The notes under the pieces: model-generated
Told to the model about the DNA's origin: nothing
Database searches by the model: none
The model's input: only the letters and a program-made list of their open reading frames with translations
Made by a program: the position numbers and the translations under genes
Shown here: positions 33,900 to 44,170 of the stretch, piece after piece
Numbering within the stretch: the stretch's first letter is position 1
Layout: each line of letters begins with the position of its first letter
NCBI RefSeq assembly: GCF_000253155.1
Contig: NC_015291.1
Location: 839,001 to 903,000, forward strand
Reading direction: 5' to 3'
DNA: 64,000 nucleotides
From: Streptococcus oralis Uo5
GTDB lineage: Bacteria > Bacillota > Bacilli > Lactobacillales > Streptococcaceae

Positions 33900-36509
33900 A
33901 TGACTTTCATTTACGAAACTTATGATACGGTCAGTCGGTCAGGCTTCAAAAACTTTCGAGTAGATTTGCCAGATTACATTACTAAAAACCTGAAACACTC
34001 TTTGCGTCTTTATCAAGAGGAAGCGATTGGACGCTATTTATACTATAAATCAGATGAAAATCGTGCGATTCCAGAGCAAGTCCTCTACAATATGGCGACT
34101 GGTTCTGGGAAGACGCTTTTGATGGCGGCGGTTATCTTGGAAAAGTACCAGCAAGGCGAGCGAAACTTCATCTTCTTTGTCAATAACGACAATATTCTTA
34201 CCAAAACCAAGGATAATTTCTTGGTGAGCTCTTCTGGTAAGTACCTTTTTGCGGACAAGATTGTCATGGACGGGCAAATCGTGACAGTTCGTGAAGTGAT
34301 GGATTTTTCAGATAGTCGTGAAGATAGTATCAATATCGTTTTCACCACCATCCAAAAACTCCACCAAGACCTGAATACGCCACGAGAAAATCGTCTGTCT
34401 TATGAGCAGTTCAAGGATATTTCTGTTGTCATGTTGGCGGATGAAGCCCATCACTTGAATGCTGGATTGGATACAAACGAGAAAAAAGACAACACTAGCT
34501 GGACGTCTACCATTGAAGCTATCCAGAACACCGCTAAAAAATCCAGTATTTTTGAGTTTACGGCAACGATTGACCTAACAAATCCAACCTTAGCTCAAAA
34601 GTACGAAAAATCCTTACTTTTCAAATATGATTTGAAGGAATTTCGACTGGATAAATATTCAAAAGATGTTCTCTTTCATCTGGTGGATGGCGAAATCAAT
34701 AATCGTATGTTGCAGGCTATTATCATCAGCCAATATCGCAAGAAAATAGCGCTAAAAAATGGCATCAATCTGAAACCTTTGGTTATGTTCAAATCGCAGA
34801 AGATTGCTGAGAGCCAAGAAAACTTAGATGCTTTTTTAAGCTTGCTCGAAAATCTTACTCCAGCAGATATTCAAGCGCAACGTGAGCTTGTTTCAGAAAT
34901 GGATGAAAAATCCAGTATCTTAAAAAAAGTGTTTGCTTACTTCGAGACAGTTGGCATTTCTGATGCTGACTTGATTGCAGAGCTTCAGGAAGATTTTCGA
35001 AAAGAACGTCTGCTATTAGTGGACGGGAAAAACAAGAACAAAGACAGACTCACTCTCCTCAATACCTTGGAACAACCAACAAATGAAATCCGTGCGATCT
35101 TTGCCGTGGATATGCTTAATGAAGGCTGGGACGTTCTCAATCTTTTCGATATCGTCCGTCTTTATGACACCCGTGATGGTAAGACTACAAAAAACGGATT
35201 TGTCGCTGGGAAAACCACCAATACCGAGAAGCAGTTGATTGGCCGTGGTGCTCGTTATTATCCTTTTGTGATTGGAGATAATTTTGATGAAAAATACACT
35301 CGAAAGTTTGATGAGAATGAAAACAACGAACTTCGAGTGATTGAACAACTTCATTATCATTCTGCGAACAACCCTCGCTATATTTCAGAACTCAAGCAAG
35401 TCTTGCGCGAATCTGGGATTTATGATGACCAAAATCTGGAAGAACGTGAGCTCAAACTTAAGGAGTCTTTCAAGAAAACTCGAACCTACACAGATGGCGT
35501 CGTTTGGATGAATAAACGCCTCTCTTATGAGCAGCTACTTGAACAACGTCAAGGAAGTCTATTTGATACGAATTTCATCCCCAAATCTTTCGAAGTCAAA
35601 CTCCCAACCCACGGTGTGCGAGATATTGAGGCATTTGATGAAGGAAATTATGTTTCGGAATCATTAGAGGCGATTACCTTCAAATTCGGCAAAGTTATCA
35701 GCAACAATATTGTCAGAACGGCTATCAATCGCAATAAAAAGTTCTCGTTCGATAATCTACAGAGAGCCTTTGTAGGATTGTCAAATGTTGTTGGATTTAT
35801 CAATATGCTTTCAGATATTGATATGCGAGTGGAGTCTCAGTACAAACTAGTGGAGGATTTAACTCCAGACGATAAACTATACATCACGGAAAAACTTCTC
35901 CATCACATTGAAAAAGATTTAATTGCGACCGAAGAGCGATACTTTGGTTCTGAAAAATTTGAACAGTATAAGATCAAAGACTTGTTCGCAGATACTATCC
36001 TGCGTAAATACACCATTCAATCTGGTAGCGATAAAGAAATGGGACTATCGCAAAAAGATCCGAATAATAGAATTTATGTCAATTTAGATGCGCTAGATTG
36101 GTATGCTTATGATGACAATTATGGAACGAATGAAGAAAAATACTTAATTAAGGCTCTCCAAGATGTCATGGCAGACCTAGAAGAAAAATGGACGGATATT
36201 TACTTGCTTCGAAATGAAAAAGCCGTGCGGATTTATAGCTTCGATAAAGGGCGAGCCTTTGAGCCAGACTTTCTGATGTTTGCGAACGACAAGAAGACTG
36301 GTAATGCTTCATGGCAGATTTTCATCGAGCCAAAGGGAGCTCAATTAATTGCGACAGATAGCTGGAAAGAAGATTTCTTGCTACAAATCTCTGAGCTAGA
36401 TGAGGCGAGAACGCTAGTTGATGATGATCGTTATCGTATTGTAGGTTTGCCGTTCTTCAATGAGATGATAAGTAAGGACGAGGTCAAGGAACAACTACGG
36501 ACACTTTAA
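33900..36509 (+). CDS. res: Type III restriction enzyme Res subunit
   Basis: 869 residues, three bases after mod. Res is an SF2 ATPase and nuclease that cleaves after long-range communication between Mod sites. Walker A is MATGSGKTLLMAA (about 65-77), Walker B is MLADEAHHLNAG (about 179-190), and the helicase motif LIGRGARYYPF lies near 446-456. The C-terminal nuclease has PDF (about 789) and FIEPKG (about 812-817), a PD-(D/E)xK core. All motifs appear intact, which matters if Mod activity is reduced. Confidence 0.94.
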   Translation: MTFIYETYDTVSRSGFKNFRVDLPDYITKNLKHSLRLYQEEAIGRYLYYKSDENRAIPEQVLYNMATGSGKTLLMAAVILEKYQQGERNFIFFVNNDNILTKTKDNFLVSSSGKYLFADKIVMDGQIVTVREVMDFSDSREDSINIVFTTIQKLHQDLNTPRENRLSYEQFKDISVVMLADEAHHLNAGLDTNEKKDNTSWTSTIEAIQNTAKKSSIFEFTATIDLTNPTLAQKYEKSLLFKYDLKEFRLDKYSKDVLFHLVDGEINNRMLQAIIISQYRKKIALKNGINLKPLVMFKSQKIAESQENLDAFLSLLENLTPADIQAQRELVSEMDEKSSILKKVFAYFETVGISDADLIAELQEDFRKERLLLVDGKNKNKDRLTLLNTLEQPTNEIRAIFAVDMLNEGWDVLNLFDIVRLYDTRDGKTTKNGFVAGKTTNTEKQLIGRGARYYPFVIGDNFDEKYTRKFDENENNELRVIEQLHYHSANNPRYISELKQVLRESGIYDDQNLEERELKLKESFKKTRTYTDGVVWMNKRLSYEQLLEQRQGSLFDTNFIPKSFEVKLPTHGVRDIEAFDEGNYVSESLEAITFKFGKVISNNIVRTAINRNKKFSFDNLQRAFVGLSNVVGFINMLSDIDMRVESQYKLVEDLTPDDKLYITEKLLHHIEKDLIATEERYFGSEKFEQYKIKDLFADTILRKYTIQSGSDKEMGLSQKDPNNRIYVNLDALDWYAYDDNYGTNEEKYLIKALQDVMADLEEKWTDIYLLRNEKAVRIYSFDKGRAFEPDFLMFANDKKTGNASWQIFIEPKGAQLIATDSWKEDFLLQISELDEARTLVDDDRYRIVGLPFFNEMISKDEVKEQLRTL

Positions 36510-36536
36510 TACATATCTTGAGTAGGAGATAAGAAA

Positions 36537-38018
36537 ATGTATATTTCTAAAATTAAACTAGTAAACTTTAAGAGTTTTAAAGGAGAGCATGTTATTGAAT
36601 TCTCGGAAGGTGTAAATTTTTTCGTAGGAAACAATAACTGTGGTAAGACGACAATTTTTAAAGCAATTGAATTCATTCAGAGTGGAAAAAACAAGTTAGA
36701 TTTTATAACTCAGGGTCATGAGACTGAAAATATATCTGTTGAACTTGAATTCAAAGGTGCAGATCTCAGTGAAATAGTTAATGATGAAAATCTAAATCTT
36801 AATAAATACAGTGACTATGTAATCGACAACGAAGATGGTACGTATAGTCTTAGGGTTTTAAGGTCGTCTCAGGAATGTGAAGTAACGCAAGGCAAAAAAA
36901 CAGTTTCTTTAGATATCTCAAAAGTAAGGATTTATAATCCAAATTCAACCGAGGAAGATGATATAAAGAGGTTTGAAAACCCCACAGGTATTGATAAAAC
37001 GATTACTGCGTTATTTGATGCTCAGTTTGTATATTCGGATATAAGGAATGAAGATTATCAAGATTTTGGTAAGACCAAAATAATAGGTAAAATAATTAAT
37101 GACATAACAAAAGATTTTCAAAAAGGCGATACCTGGAGAGAATTTCAAGATGCTCATAACAAAACTTTTGGAGATGAAGGGTTGGGTAGAATTCTTGAAG
37201 GAATTGCGACTAAAATTTCCTCCGTGTTGAGAGAGCAGTATGGAGATGGTTAGGTACAATTTAATTTTGGATTGCCTGAAATTGATAATTTCTTTAAGAC
37301 GGGTAGTCTTCTTCTTTCGGATAATGGTATTTCAACTTCTGTTTCAGAAAAAGGTACTGGAATGCAACGGGCATTAGCTTTAAGCTTAATTCAAGTTTAT
37401 GCTGGTGTGCTTGATAATGAAGAGGAAACATTATCTAAGCCAATTATGTTTTTTATTGATGAGCCTGAGACATTTTTACATCCTAAAGCTCAAGATAAAC
37501 TTATCGATTCACTCAATAAAATTTCTGAAAAGTATCAAGTTTTTATTACGACTCATTCTCCTTACCTGTTAAAAAAGTTTGATTGTAGAACTCAGCAAAT
37601 CAATATTTTTTCCAAGAATGGCGACGGGGTAAATTTTGTATCGGATAAGCGGGAATTAAATTTATTCGGAACCACCTCACCGACAATAGGAGAAATAAAC
37701 TACATTGCTTTTGGAGTAAACAGCGTGGAATTTCACAATGAACTATATGGATTTATCCAAGCAAAAGCTATTGATGAGGATGAAAAAAATTACTCCGAGA
37801 AAGGATTCGAAAAATGGCTTGTAGGTAAAGGTGTAGCTCAAGATAAAGACTATCATCGTTTATTAAAAAACGGGGATACTCAACAAGAGCAAAAAACTCT
37901 TCCAACCTTAATTCGCAACATCATACATCATCCAGAAAATCAAAATAACAGCTATACTACAGAAGAGCTGGAAGAATCAACAGAATTACTTTTGAATATT
38001 TTACGTGATTTAGTGTAA
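36537..38018 (+). pseudogene. AAA/OLD-like ATPase interrupted by an amber codon
   Basis: A single frame of about 493 codons with one in-frame TAG at 37251-37253. The part before it (238 residues) holds Walker A GNNNCGKTT (about 31-39). The part after it (from VQFNFGLPEIDNFF) holds the ABC-type signature SEKGTGMQRALALSLIQ, Walker B MFFIDEPETFLHP, and the switch THSPYLL. So neither half is a complete ATPase. There is no TOPRIM domain, unlike true OLD nucleases. It is the third gene of the type III operon (27 bases after res) and may have been a helper. Read-through or a sequencing error would restore it. Confidence 0.85.
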
Positions 38019-38025
38019 AATACAC

Positions 38026-38055
38026 AGGATGTCTTGATATAGATGTCCTTTTTTG
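38026..38055 (+). terminator. Terminator of the type III operon
   Basis: AGGATGTC (38026-38033) pairs with GATGTCCT (38042-38049), two G-U pairs, followed by a T-run. Confidence 0.65.
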
Positions 38056-38076
38056 GTTTATGGAAATATTATCATT

Positions 38077-38105
38077 TTGGACTGCTGTTTGCTCTGTGGT
38101 ATAAT
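38077..38105 (+). promoter_or_regulatory. Promoter giving a leaderless tex transcript
   Basis: TTGGAC (38077-38082), 17 bases, TATAAT (38100-38105) with extended TGG. Six bases (AGATTC) separate the -10 from the tex ATG, so transcription should start at or next to the start codon. Confidence 0.75.
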
Positions 38106-38111
38106 AGATTC

Positions 38112-40241
38112 ATGGATAAAAAATATGAAAAAATCTCCCAAGATTTGGGAGTAACCTTAAAGCAAATCGATACTGTTCTAAGTTTGACAGCAGAAGGGGC
38201 GACGATTCCCTTCATCGCGCGTTATCGAAAGGATATGACTGGTAGTCTGGATGAGGTGGCGATTAAGGCCATTATTGACTTGGATAAAAGTCTGACAAAT
38301 CTTAACGACCGTAAAGAAGCTGTCTTGGCTAAGATTCAAGAACAAGGCAAACTAACCAAGGAATTGGAAGCAGCTATTTTGGCAGCTGAGAAATTAGCAG
38401 ATGTAGAAGAACTCTATCTTCCTTATAAGGAAAAACGTCGAACCAAGGCAACTATTGCCCGAGAAGCTGGACTCTTTCCTCTTGCTCGCTTGATTTTGCA
38501 AAATGTAACTGGCTTAGAGAAAGAAGCTGAGAAGTTTTTCTGTGAAGGATTTGCGACTGGTCAAGAAGCTTTGGCTGGTGCAGTTGATATTTTGGTCGAA
38601 GCCTTATCGGAAGATGTCAATCTACGTGCTATGACCTATCAGGAAGTGTTGAGACACTCTAAAATCACTTCGCAGGTCAAGGATGCAAGTCTTGATGAAA
38701 AACAAGTATTTCAGATTTATTACGATTTTTCAGAGACTGTTGGCAATATGCAGGGTTATCGTACCTTGGCTCTCAATCGTGGGGAAAAATTAGGCATCTT
38801 GAAAGTTGGCTTTGAACATGCGACGGATCGTATTCTTGCTTTCTTTGCTGCTCGTTTCAAGGTGAAAAATGCCTATATAGATGAAGTTGTTCAACAGTCA
38901 GTTAAGAAAAAGGTCTTGCCTGCTATCGAGCGACGCATTCGGACAGAATTAACTGAAAAGGCAGAAGAAGGAGCTATCCAACTCTTTTCAGACAACCTGC
39001 GTAATCTCCTTTTGGTTGCTCCACTGAAAGGGCGCGTGGTTTTAGGATTTGACCCTGCCTTTCGTACAGGTGCCAAGCTTGCTGTCGTAGATGCAACAGG
39101 AAAAATGCTGACGACCCAGGTCATTTATCCTGTTAAACCAGCCTCCGCTCGTCAAATTGAAGAAGCCAAGAAAGATTTGTCGGACTTGATTGGTCAATAT
39201 GGCGTGGAAATTATTGCTATCGGAAATGGGACGGCCAGTCGTGAAAGTGAAGCCTTTGTGGCGGAAGTTCTGAAAGATTTTCCAGAAGTCAGCTATGTTA
39301 TCGTAAATGAAAGTGGCGCTTCAGTCTATTCTGCCAGCGAACTTGCTCGTCAGGAGTTTCCAGAATTAACCGTTGAAAAACGCTCTGCTATCTCTATCGC
39401 TCGACGTTTGCAAGATCCGCTTGCTGAATTGGTTAAAATTGATCCTAAGTCAATCGGTGTAGGCCAATACCAACACGATGTCAGTCAGAAGAAACTGTCT
39501 GAGAGTCTGGACTTTGTCGTCGATACCGTAGTCAACCAAGTTGGTGTCAATGTCAATACAGCTAGCCCAGCACTTCTCTCCCACGTAGCTGGACTCAATA
39601 AAACTATTTCTGAAAATATTGTCAAATACCGTGAGGAAGAAGGGAAAATCACTTCACGCGCACAAATCAAAAATGTTCCTCGTCTAGGTGCCAAAGCCTT
39701 TGAGCAAGCTGCAGGTTTCCTCCGTATTCCGGAAAGTAGCAATATTCTTGATAATACTGGTGTTCACCCAGAAAACTATGCTGCGGTTAAGGAACTCTTC
39801 AAACGCTTGGATATCAAGGACTTGAATGAAGAAGCCCAAAATAAGCTTAAGTCCCTTTCAGTTAAGGAGATGGCGCAAGAACTGGATCTTGGCCCAGAAA
39901 CCCTTAAAGATATCATTGCCGATCTTCTCAAACCAGGTCGAGATTTCCGTGACTCTTTTGATGCACCTGTTCTCCGTCAAGATGTACTGGATATTAAGGA
40001 CTTAAAAGTCGGCCAGAAACTGGAAGGTGTGGTGCGGAATGTCGTTGACTTCGGTGCATTCGTTGATATCGGGATTCACGAAGACGGCTTGATTCATATT
40101 TCCCATATGAGTCGTAAATTTATCAAACATCCCAGCCAAGTGGTGTCAGTTGGAGATTTGGTAACGGTTTGGGTTAAGAAAATCGATACCGAGCGTGAAA
40201 AAGTCAATCTGTCGCTCCTCGCTCCAGATGAATCTAACTGA
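38112..40241 (+). CDS. tex: Tex-family S1 RNA-binding protein
   Basis: About 709 residues from ATG 38112; a longer frame from 38043 would place the promoter inside the coding region, so it is rejected. Tex is a nucleic-acid-binding protein linked to transcription and toxin expression. Order: helical N-terminus with [20 protein letters not shown] (about 26-45), YqgF/RNase H-like domain ([17 protein letters not shown], about 315-331), helix-hairpin-helix region ([15 protein letters not shown], about 477-491) and a C-terminal S1 domain ([18 protein letters not shown], about 637-654). No ribosome site; overlaps sprT by 14 bases. Confidence 0.93.
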   Translation: MDKKYEKISQDLGVTLKQIDTVLSLTAEGATIPFIARYRKDMTGSLDEVAIKAIIDLDKSLTNLNDRKEAVLAKIQEQGKLTKELEAAILAAEKLADVEELYLPYKEKRRTKATIAREAGLFPLARLILQNVTGLEKEAEKFFCEGFATGQEALAGAVDILVEALSEDVNLRAMTYQEVLRHSKITSQVKDASLDEKQVFQIYYDFSETVGNMQGYRTLALNRGEKLGILKVGFEHATDRILAFFAARFKVKNAYIDEVVQQSVKKKVLPAIERRIRTELTEKAEEGAIQLFSDNLRNLLLVAPLKGRVVLGFDPAFRTGAKLAVVDATGKMLTTQVIYPVKPASARQIEEAKKDLSDLIGQYGVEIIAIGNGTASRESEAFVAEVLKDFPEVSYVIVNESGASVYSASELARQEFPELTVEKRSAISIARRLQDPLAELVKIDPKSIGVGQYQHDVSQKKLSESLDFVVDTVVNQVGVNVNTASPALLSHVAGLNKTISENIVKYREEEGKITSRAQIKNVPRLGAKAFEQAAGFLRIPESSNILDNTGVHPENYAAVKELFKRLDIKDLNEEAQNKLKSLSVKEMAQELDLGPETLKDIIADLLKPGRDFRDSFDAPVLRQDVLDIKDLKVGQKLEGVVRNVVDFGAFVDIGIHEDGLIHISHMSRKFIKHPSQVVSVGDLVTVWVKKIDTEREKVNLSLLAPDESN

Positions 40242-40671
40242 GTACGTTCAGTCTGTTTCCCTCGAAGACTTTGGTAGACCTTTTACCCACCAAGCCCAGT
40301 GGAATTCTCGTCTGCGAACGACAGGTGGGCGATTTTTCCCCAAGGATGGGCATTTGGATTTTAATCCCAAGGTTTATAATGAACTAGGTTTGGAAGTCTT
40401 TCGCAAAATCGTACGCCATGAACTCTGTCACTACCATCTTTATTTTCAGCAAAAGGGTTATCGACATAAGGACCGAGATTTCAAGGAACTTTTGAAAGAA
40501 GTGGATGGACTGCGCTTTGTCCCACCTCTGAAAGACCAAAGTACCTACCTAGTTTATCAGTGTCAATCCTGTCAGCAAACTTATCAGCGCAAGCGTAGGA
40601 TTGATACCAAACGCTATCGTTGTGGCGTCTGCCGTGGTAAACTCGTCATCTTAAATCGGCCTAAGGACTGA
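40228..40671 (+). CDS. SprT-like family protein
   Basis: 147 residues from ATG 40228, overlapping the end of tex. SprT-like proteins have a zinc metalloprotease-like fold: the [11 protein letters not shown] motif (HExxH, about residues 69-79) and a C-terminal zinc ribbon with four cysteines (YQCQSCQQ and YRCGVCRGK). The bacterial role is not established. Coupled to tex by overlap, so both come from the same leaderless transcript. Confidence 0.9.
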   Translation: MNLTEYVQSVSLEDFGRPFTHQAQWNSRLRTTGGRFFPKDGHLDFNPKVYNELGLEVFRKIVRHELCHYHLYFQQKGYRHKDRDFKELLKEVDGLRFVPPLKDQSTYLVYQCQSCQQTYQRKRRIDTKRYRCGVCRGKLVILNRPKD

Positions 40672-40730
40672 TGTTTGTGAACCCGTTTCATGCTATACTA
40701 CTTGTAAGAATACCGAAAGAGGAAACAATC

Positions 40731-41003
40731 ATGAATACAAAATTTTATAAAATGAGACGAAATCGTATGGTGTCAGGAGTTTTAGCTGGGCTATCAGACA
40801 AGTGGAATTTTGATGTAACCTTAGTCCGCTTTCTCTTCGCCATTTTTACTGTAGCAAATTTTGGAATTGGTGTGATAATATACATCATCCTTGCCTCTAT
40901 CCTGCCAACTAAGGAAGAAATCGAAGCCGAAATGTACGGAACAGGACCACGCAAACGTAAGGAAGCCCAAGCCATTGAAGACAATGATGGCTGGTTTTGG
41001 TGA
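40731..41003 (+). CDS. PspC-domain membrane protein
   Basis: 90 residues from ATG 40731, preceded by AGAGGAA. It begins KFYKMRRNRMVSGVLAGLSD, the PspC (phage-shock-type) domain, followed by one membrane helix (FGIGVIIYIILASILP) and a charged tail ending DNDGWFW. PspC proteins are linked to envelope stress. An extended -10 (TGC-TATACT, 40691-40699) lies in front. Confidence 0.88.
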   Translation: MNTKFYKMRRNRMVSGVLAGLSDKWNFDVTLVRFLFAIFTVANFGIGVIIYIILASILPTKEEIEAEMYGTGPRKRKEAQAIEDNDGWFW

Positions 41004-41074
41004 GTTGGATTTTGAAATAGTTTACAGACACTTTCCTTATTTCTCAAAGAAGTCAGAAAAAGAAGTGAAACCTT

Positions 41075-41100
41075 ACCCTTGCATCTTCAAGGGTTTTCTT
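41075..41100 (+). terminator. Terminator after the PspC gene
   Basis: ACCCTTG (41075-41081), loop of 6, CAAGGGT (41088-41094) and a T-rich tail. Confidence 0.7.
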
Positions 41101-41153
41101 CTTGCCTTTCTTTTATGGTAAAATATTGATAGCGAAATTGCTTGATATTCTTC

Positions 41154-41195
41154 AATCTTACAAAAATGTAAGATTAAAGTCTCTTTTGTAAGGTT
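41154..41195 (+). promoter_or_regulatory. Inverted repeat plus third half-site, probable response-regulator operator
   Basis: AATCTTACA-AAAA-TGTAAGATT (41154-41175) is a perfect 9-bp inverted repeat. A third half-site, TGTAAGGTT (41187-41195), lies exactly 20 bases after the second. It sits about 190 bases before a BceAB-like transporter, where two-component regulators of antimicrobial peptide resistance usually bind. The regulator is not in this window. Confidence 0.6.
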
Positions 41196-41259
41196 AGGTT
41201 ATGGCAAGCCATCTTTTTTTGCGATAAACTAGACTCATAAAGAACAAAGGAGCAAAACC

Positions 41260-41370
41260 ATGAAAAGAATCTTACAAAAGAAAACAAGAAAACCAAGTCA
41301 AAAAGATATCGAGCGTGTTCAACTGGGATGCGCTATGATGAAAGCACAGTTTCAATTGATGGGATATTAA
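41260..41370 (+). CDS. 36-residue peptide upstream of the BceAB-like transporter
   Basis: A frame with a strong AAAGGAG ribosome site seven bases before the ATG. It reads MKRILQKKTRKPSQKDIERV, then a hydrophobic-leaning end with GCAMMKAQFQLMGY. The N-terminal half is strongly basic. It stops 13 bases before the ATPase gene, so it is in the same transcript. Function unknown; a regulatory or transporter-associated small protein is plausible. Confidence 0.7.
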   Translation: MKRILQKKTRKPSQKDIERVQLGCAMMKAQFQLMGY

Positions 41371-41383
41371 GAAGGAGAAAATC

Positions 41384-42142
41384 ATGACACTTTTAGATGT
41401 AAAACACGTTCAAAAAATCTATAAAACTCGTTTTCAAGGCAACCAAGTAGAAGCCCTCAAAGATATTCACTTTACCGTAGAGAAGGGTGACTATGTTGCC
41501 ATCATGGGGGAGTCTGGTTCAGGAAAGTCAACTCTGCTCAACATCCTAGCTATGCTGGATAAACCAACTCGTGGTCAAGTTTACTTGAACGGAGTAGATA
41601 CAGCAACTATTAAAAACTCACGGGCTTCCAGCTTCCGTCGTGAGAAGTTAGGATTTGTCTTCCAAGACTTTAACTTGCTAGATACCCTGTCTGTTAAGGA
41701 TAATATCTTGCTTCCGTTAGTGTTATCACGAAAACCCATCACAGAGATGATGAAGAAATTGGTGGTAACAGCTGAAAATTTAGGCATCAACCAATTGCAA
41801 GAGAAGTATCCTTACGAGATCTCAGGAGGTCAAAAGCAGCGGGTAGCAGTAGCACGCGCTATCATCACTGAACCTGAAATTCTCCTTGCGGATGAGCCAA
41901 CAGGAGCCCTTGACTCCAAGTCATCTGCAGCTCTTTTGGATGTTTTTGATGAAATCAATGAGCGCGGGCAAACCATTCTCATGGTAACTCACTCAACCGC
42001 AGCAGCCAGCAGGGCCAAGCGCGTTCTCTTTATCAAGGACGGCATTCTTTACAACCAAATCTACCGTGGAGATAAGACAGAGCGTCAGATGTTCCAAGAA
42101 ATCTCTGATACTTTGACCGTTATGGCAAGCGAGGTGAATTAG
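41384..42142 (+). CDS. BceA-type ABC transporter ATPase
   Basis: 252 residues with Walker [10 protein letters not shown], signature [14 protein letters not shown] and Walker [14 protein letters not shown], the MacB/BceA class. With the next gene it forms an FtsX-type transporter of the kind that protects Firmicutes from bacitracin and other cell-wall-targeting peptides and signals to a two-component system. Good AAGGAG site. Confidence 0.93.
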   Translation: MTLLDVKHVQKIYKTRFQGNQVEALKDIHFTVEKGDYVAIMGESGSGKSTLLNILAMLDKPTRGQVYLNGVDTATIKNSRASSFRREKLGFVFQDFNLLDTLSVKDNILLPLVLSRKPITEMMKKLVVTAENLGINQLQEKYPYEISGGQKQRVAVARAIITEPEILLADEPTGALDSKSSAALLDVFDEINERGQTILMVTHSTAAASRAKRVLFIKDGILYNQIYRGDKTERQMFQEISDTLTVMASEVN

Positions 42143-42143
42143 T

Positions 42144-44132
42144 ATGTTCCGATTAACCAATAAGTTAGCGGTTTCTAACTTGATTAAAAACCGCAAACTC
42201 TACTATCCCTTTGCCCTTGCTGTTCTCTTAGCAGTGACCATCACCTATCTTTTTTACTCTTTGTCACTTAATCCTAACATTGGCAAGATCCGAGGGGGAG
42301 AAACTATCTCTATGACGCTTGCCCTCGGTATGGTGGTTGTTACCATCGCTTCTGGAATTATTGTACTTTATGCCAATAGTTTTGTCATGAAGAACCGCTC
42401 CAAGGAGCTGGGTGTATATGGTATGCTGGGTCTCGAAAAGCGCCATTTGATCAGTATGGTTTTTAAGGAGCTTCTTATTTTTGGTTCCTTAACCTTGACA
42501 GCTGGTCTCGGTCTAGGAGCTCTCTTTGATAAGCTAATCTTCGCCCTTCTTCTGAAGCTGATGAAGATGAAAGTGGAGCTCGTTTCGACTTTCCAACCAA
42601 TTGTCTTTATCCTAGTTCTCATCGTCTTTGGAGCTATCTTCCTAGGTCTGATTTTTATCAATGCCTTTCGCATCGCACGCATGAATGCCCTTCAGCTCTC
42701 TCGTGAGAAGGCCAGTGGTGAGAAAAAAGGACGTTTCTTAGGTGTCCAAACCATTCTAGGTCTGATTAGTTTGGGAGCGGGTTACTATCTAGCAGTAACA
42801 GTCGAAAACCCACTTTCTGCTGTTCTGATTTTCTTCGTAGCAGTTTTGTTAGTAATTTTGGGAACTTATCTTCTCTTCAATGCAGGGATTACAGTTTTCT
42901 TACAAATCTTAAAGAAAAACAAGCGTTATTATTACCAACCCAACAACATGATTTCCGTATCCAATCTCATTTTCCGTATGAAGAAAAATGCGGTTGGTCT
43001 GGCGACGATTGCTATTCTCTCAACCATGGTCTTAGTGACTATGTCTGCTGCAACAAGTATCTTTAAGGCATCAGAAAACTTCAAGAAGGTCATGAATCCA
43101 CATGATTTTGGGATTACAGGACAGAATGTTGAAAAAGAAGATATCGAAAAACTCTTGAGCCAGTATGCTAGTGAAAAAGGATTGACTGTCACAAAGAAAG
43201 AAGTCCTTACATACAGTAACTTTGGTGTGGCAAATCAAGAAGGTACGAAATTGACAATTTTTGAGAAAGGTCAAAATCGTGTTCAACCGAAAACTATTTT
43301 TATGGTCTTTGACCAAAAAGACTATGAGAATATGACAGGACAGAAACTTGCACTTTCAGGTAAGGAAGTTGGATTGTTTGCTCAAAACAAGCAACTTCAA
43401 GGTCAAAAAGAACTGACTCTGAATGACCAGACCTACACGATCAAAGAAGAAATCAAAAAAGATTTTATTCTTGAACATGTCCCAAATCAGTACAATATTC
43501 TAACTTCGGATTATAACTATTTGGTTGTTCCTGACTTGAAAGCCTTTCTTGACCAGCATCCTAATTCTTCCATCTTTAATCAATACTATGGTGGTATGAA
43601 TGTAACGGCTAGTGAGGAAGAGCAGCTTAAAATTGCAGATGACTATTCAAAATTCGTTAACAATTTTAATAGAGAAATAAACAAAGAAGGAAGTTATGTT
43701 TACGGAAGCAATCTGGCTGATAGTAGTGCGCAGATGAGTGCTCTCTTTGGTGGAGTATTCTTCATCGGTATCTTCCTCTCTATCATCTTTATGGTGGGAA
43801 CGGTTCTCGTCATCTATTACAAACAAATCTCTGAAGGCTATGAAGATCGCGAACGCTTTATCATTTTGCAAAAAGTCGGTCTAGATCAAAAACAAATCAA
43901 GCAAACGATTAACAAACAGGTGCTAACTGTTTTCTTCCTTCCATTGCTTTTTGCCTTCCTACACCTTGCCTTTGCCTATCATATGCTTAGCCTTATCCTA
44001 AAAGTCATTGGGGTGCTAGATGCGACTATGATGTTGACTGTCACTCTGTCCATCTGTGCTATCTTCCTCATTGTCTATGTCTTAATCTTTATGATTACCT
44101 CAAGAAGCTATCGCAAGATTGTGCAAATGTAA
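42144..44132 (+). CDS. BceB-type ABC transporter permease
   Basis: 662 residues. Ten predicted membrane helices are arranged as in BceB/VraE: one near the N-terminus, then groups of three up to residue 310, a large extracellular domain (about residues 315-530) between helices, and the FtsX-like C-terminal three. The extracellular domain is the feature that senses peptide antibiotics in this family. One base separates it from the ATPase stop codon. Regulated presumably through the operator at 41154. Confidence 0.9.
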   Translation: MFRLTNKLAVSNLIKNRKLYYPFALAVLLAVTITYLFYSLSLNPNIGKIRGGETISMTLALGMVVVTIASGIIVLYANSFVMKNRSKELGVYGMLGLEKRHLISMVFKELLIFGSLTLTAGLGLGALFDKLIFALLLKLMKMKVELVSTFQPIVFILVLIVFGAIFLGLIFINAFRIARMNALQLSREKASGEKKGRFLGVQTILGLISLGAGYYLAVTVENPLSAVLIFFVAVLLVILGTYLLFNAGITVFLQILKKNKRYYYQPNNMISVSNLIFRMKKNAVGLATIAILSTMVLVTMSAATSIFKASENFKKVMNPHDFGITGQNVEKEDIEKLLSQYASEKGLTVTKKEVLTYSNFGVANQEGTKLTIFEKGQNRVQPKTIFMVFDQKDYENMTGQKLALSGKEVGLFAQNKQLQGQKELTLNDQTYTIKEEIKKDFILEHVPNQYNILTSDYNYLVVPDLKAFLDQHPNSSIFNQYYGGMNVTASEEEQLKIADDYSKFVNNFNREINKEGSYVYGSNLADSSAQMSALFGGVFFIGIFLSIIFMVGTVLVIYYKQISEGYEDRERFIILQKVGLDQKQIKQTINKQVLTVFFLPLLFAFLHLAFAYHMLSLILKVIGVLDATMMLTVTLSICAIFLIVYVLIFMITSRSYRKIVQM

Positions 44133-44137
44133 AAAAG

Positions 44138-44165
44138 ATACCTCGATGCTGGTCGAGGTATTTCT
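44138..44165 (+). terminator. Terminator between convergent genes
   Basis: ATACCTCGA (44138-44146), loop TGCTGG, TCGAGGTAT (44153-44161) and TTCTTT. Serves the BceAB-like operon and possibly the VIT gene from the other side. Confidence 0.8.
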
Positions 44166-44170
44166 TTATC

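Noticed and set aside
38043..38111. N-terminal extension of tex
   Set aside because: It would run through the -10 and -35 boxes and lacks similarity to Tex proteins.
41201..41220. ATGGCAAGCCAT plus T-run as a terminator before the 36-residue peptide
   Set aside because: The loop would be only two bases unless the stem shrinks to four pairs, too weak to support.
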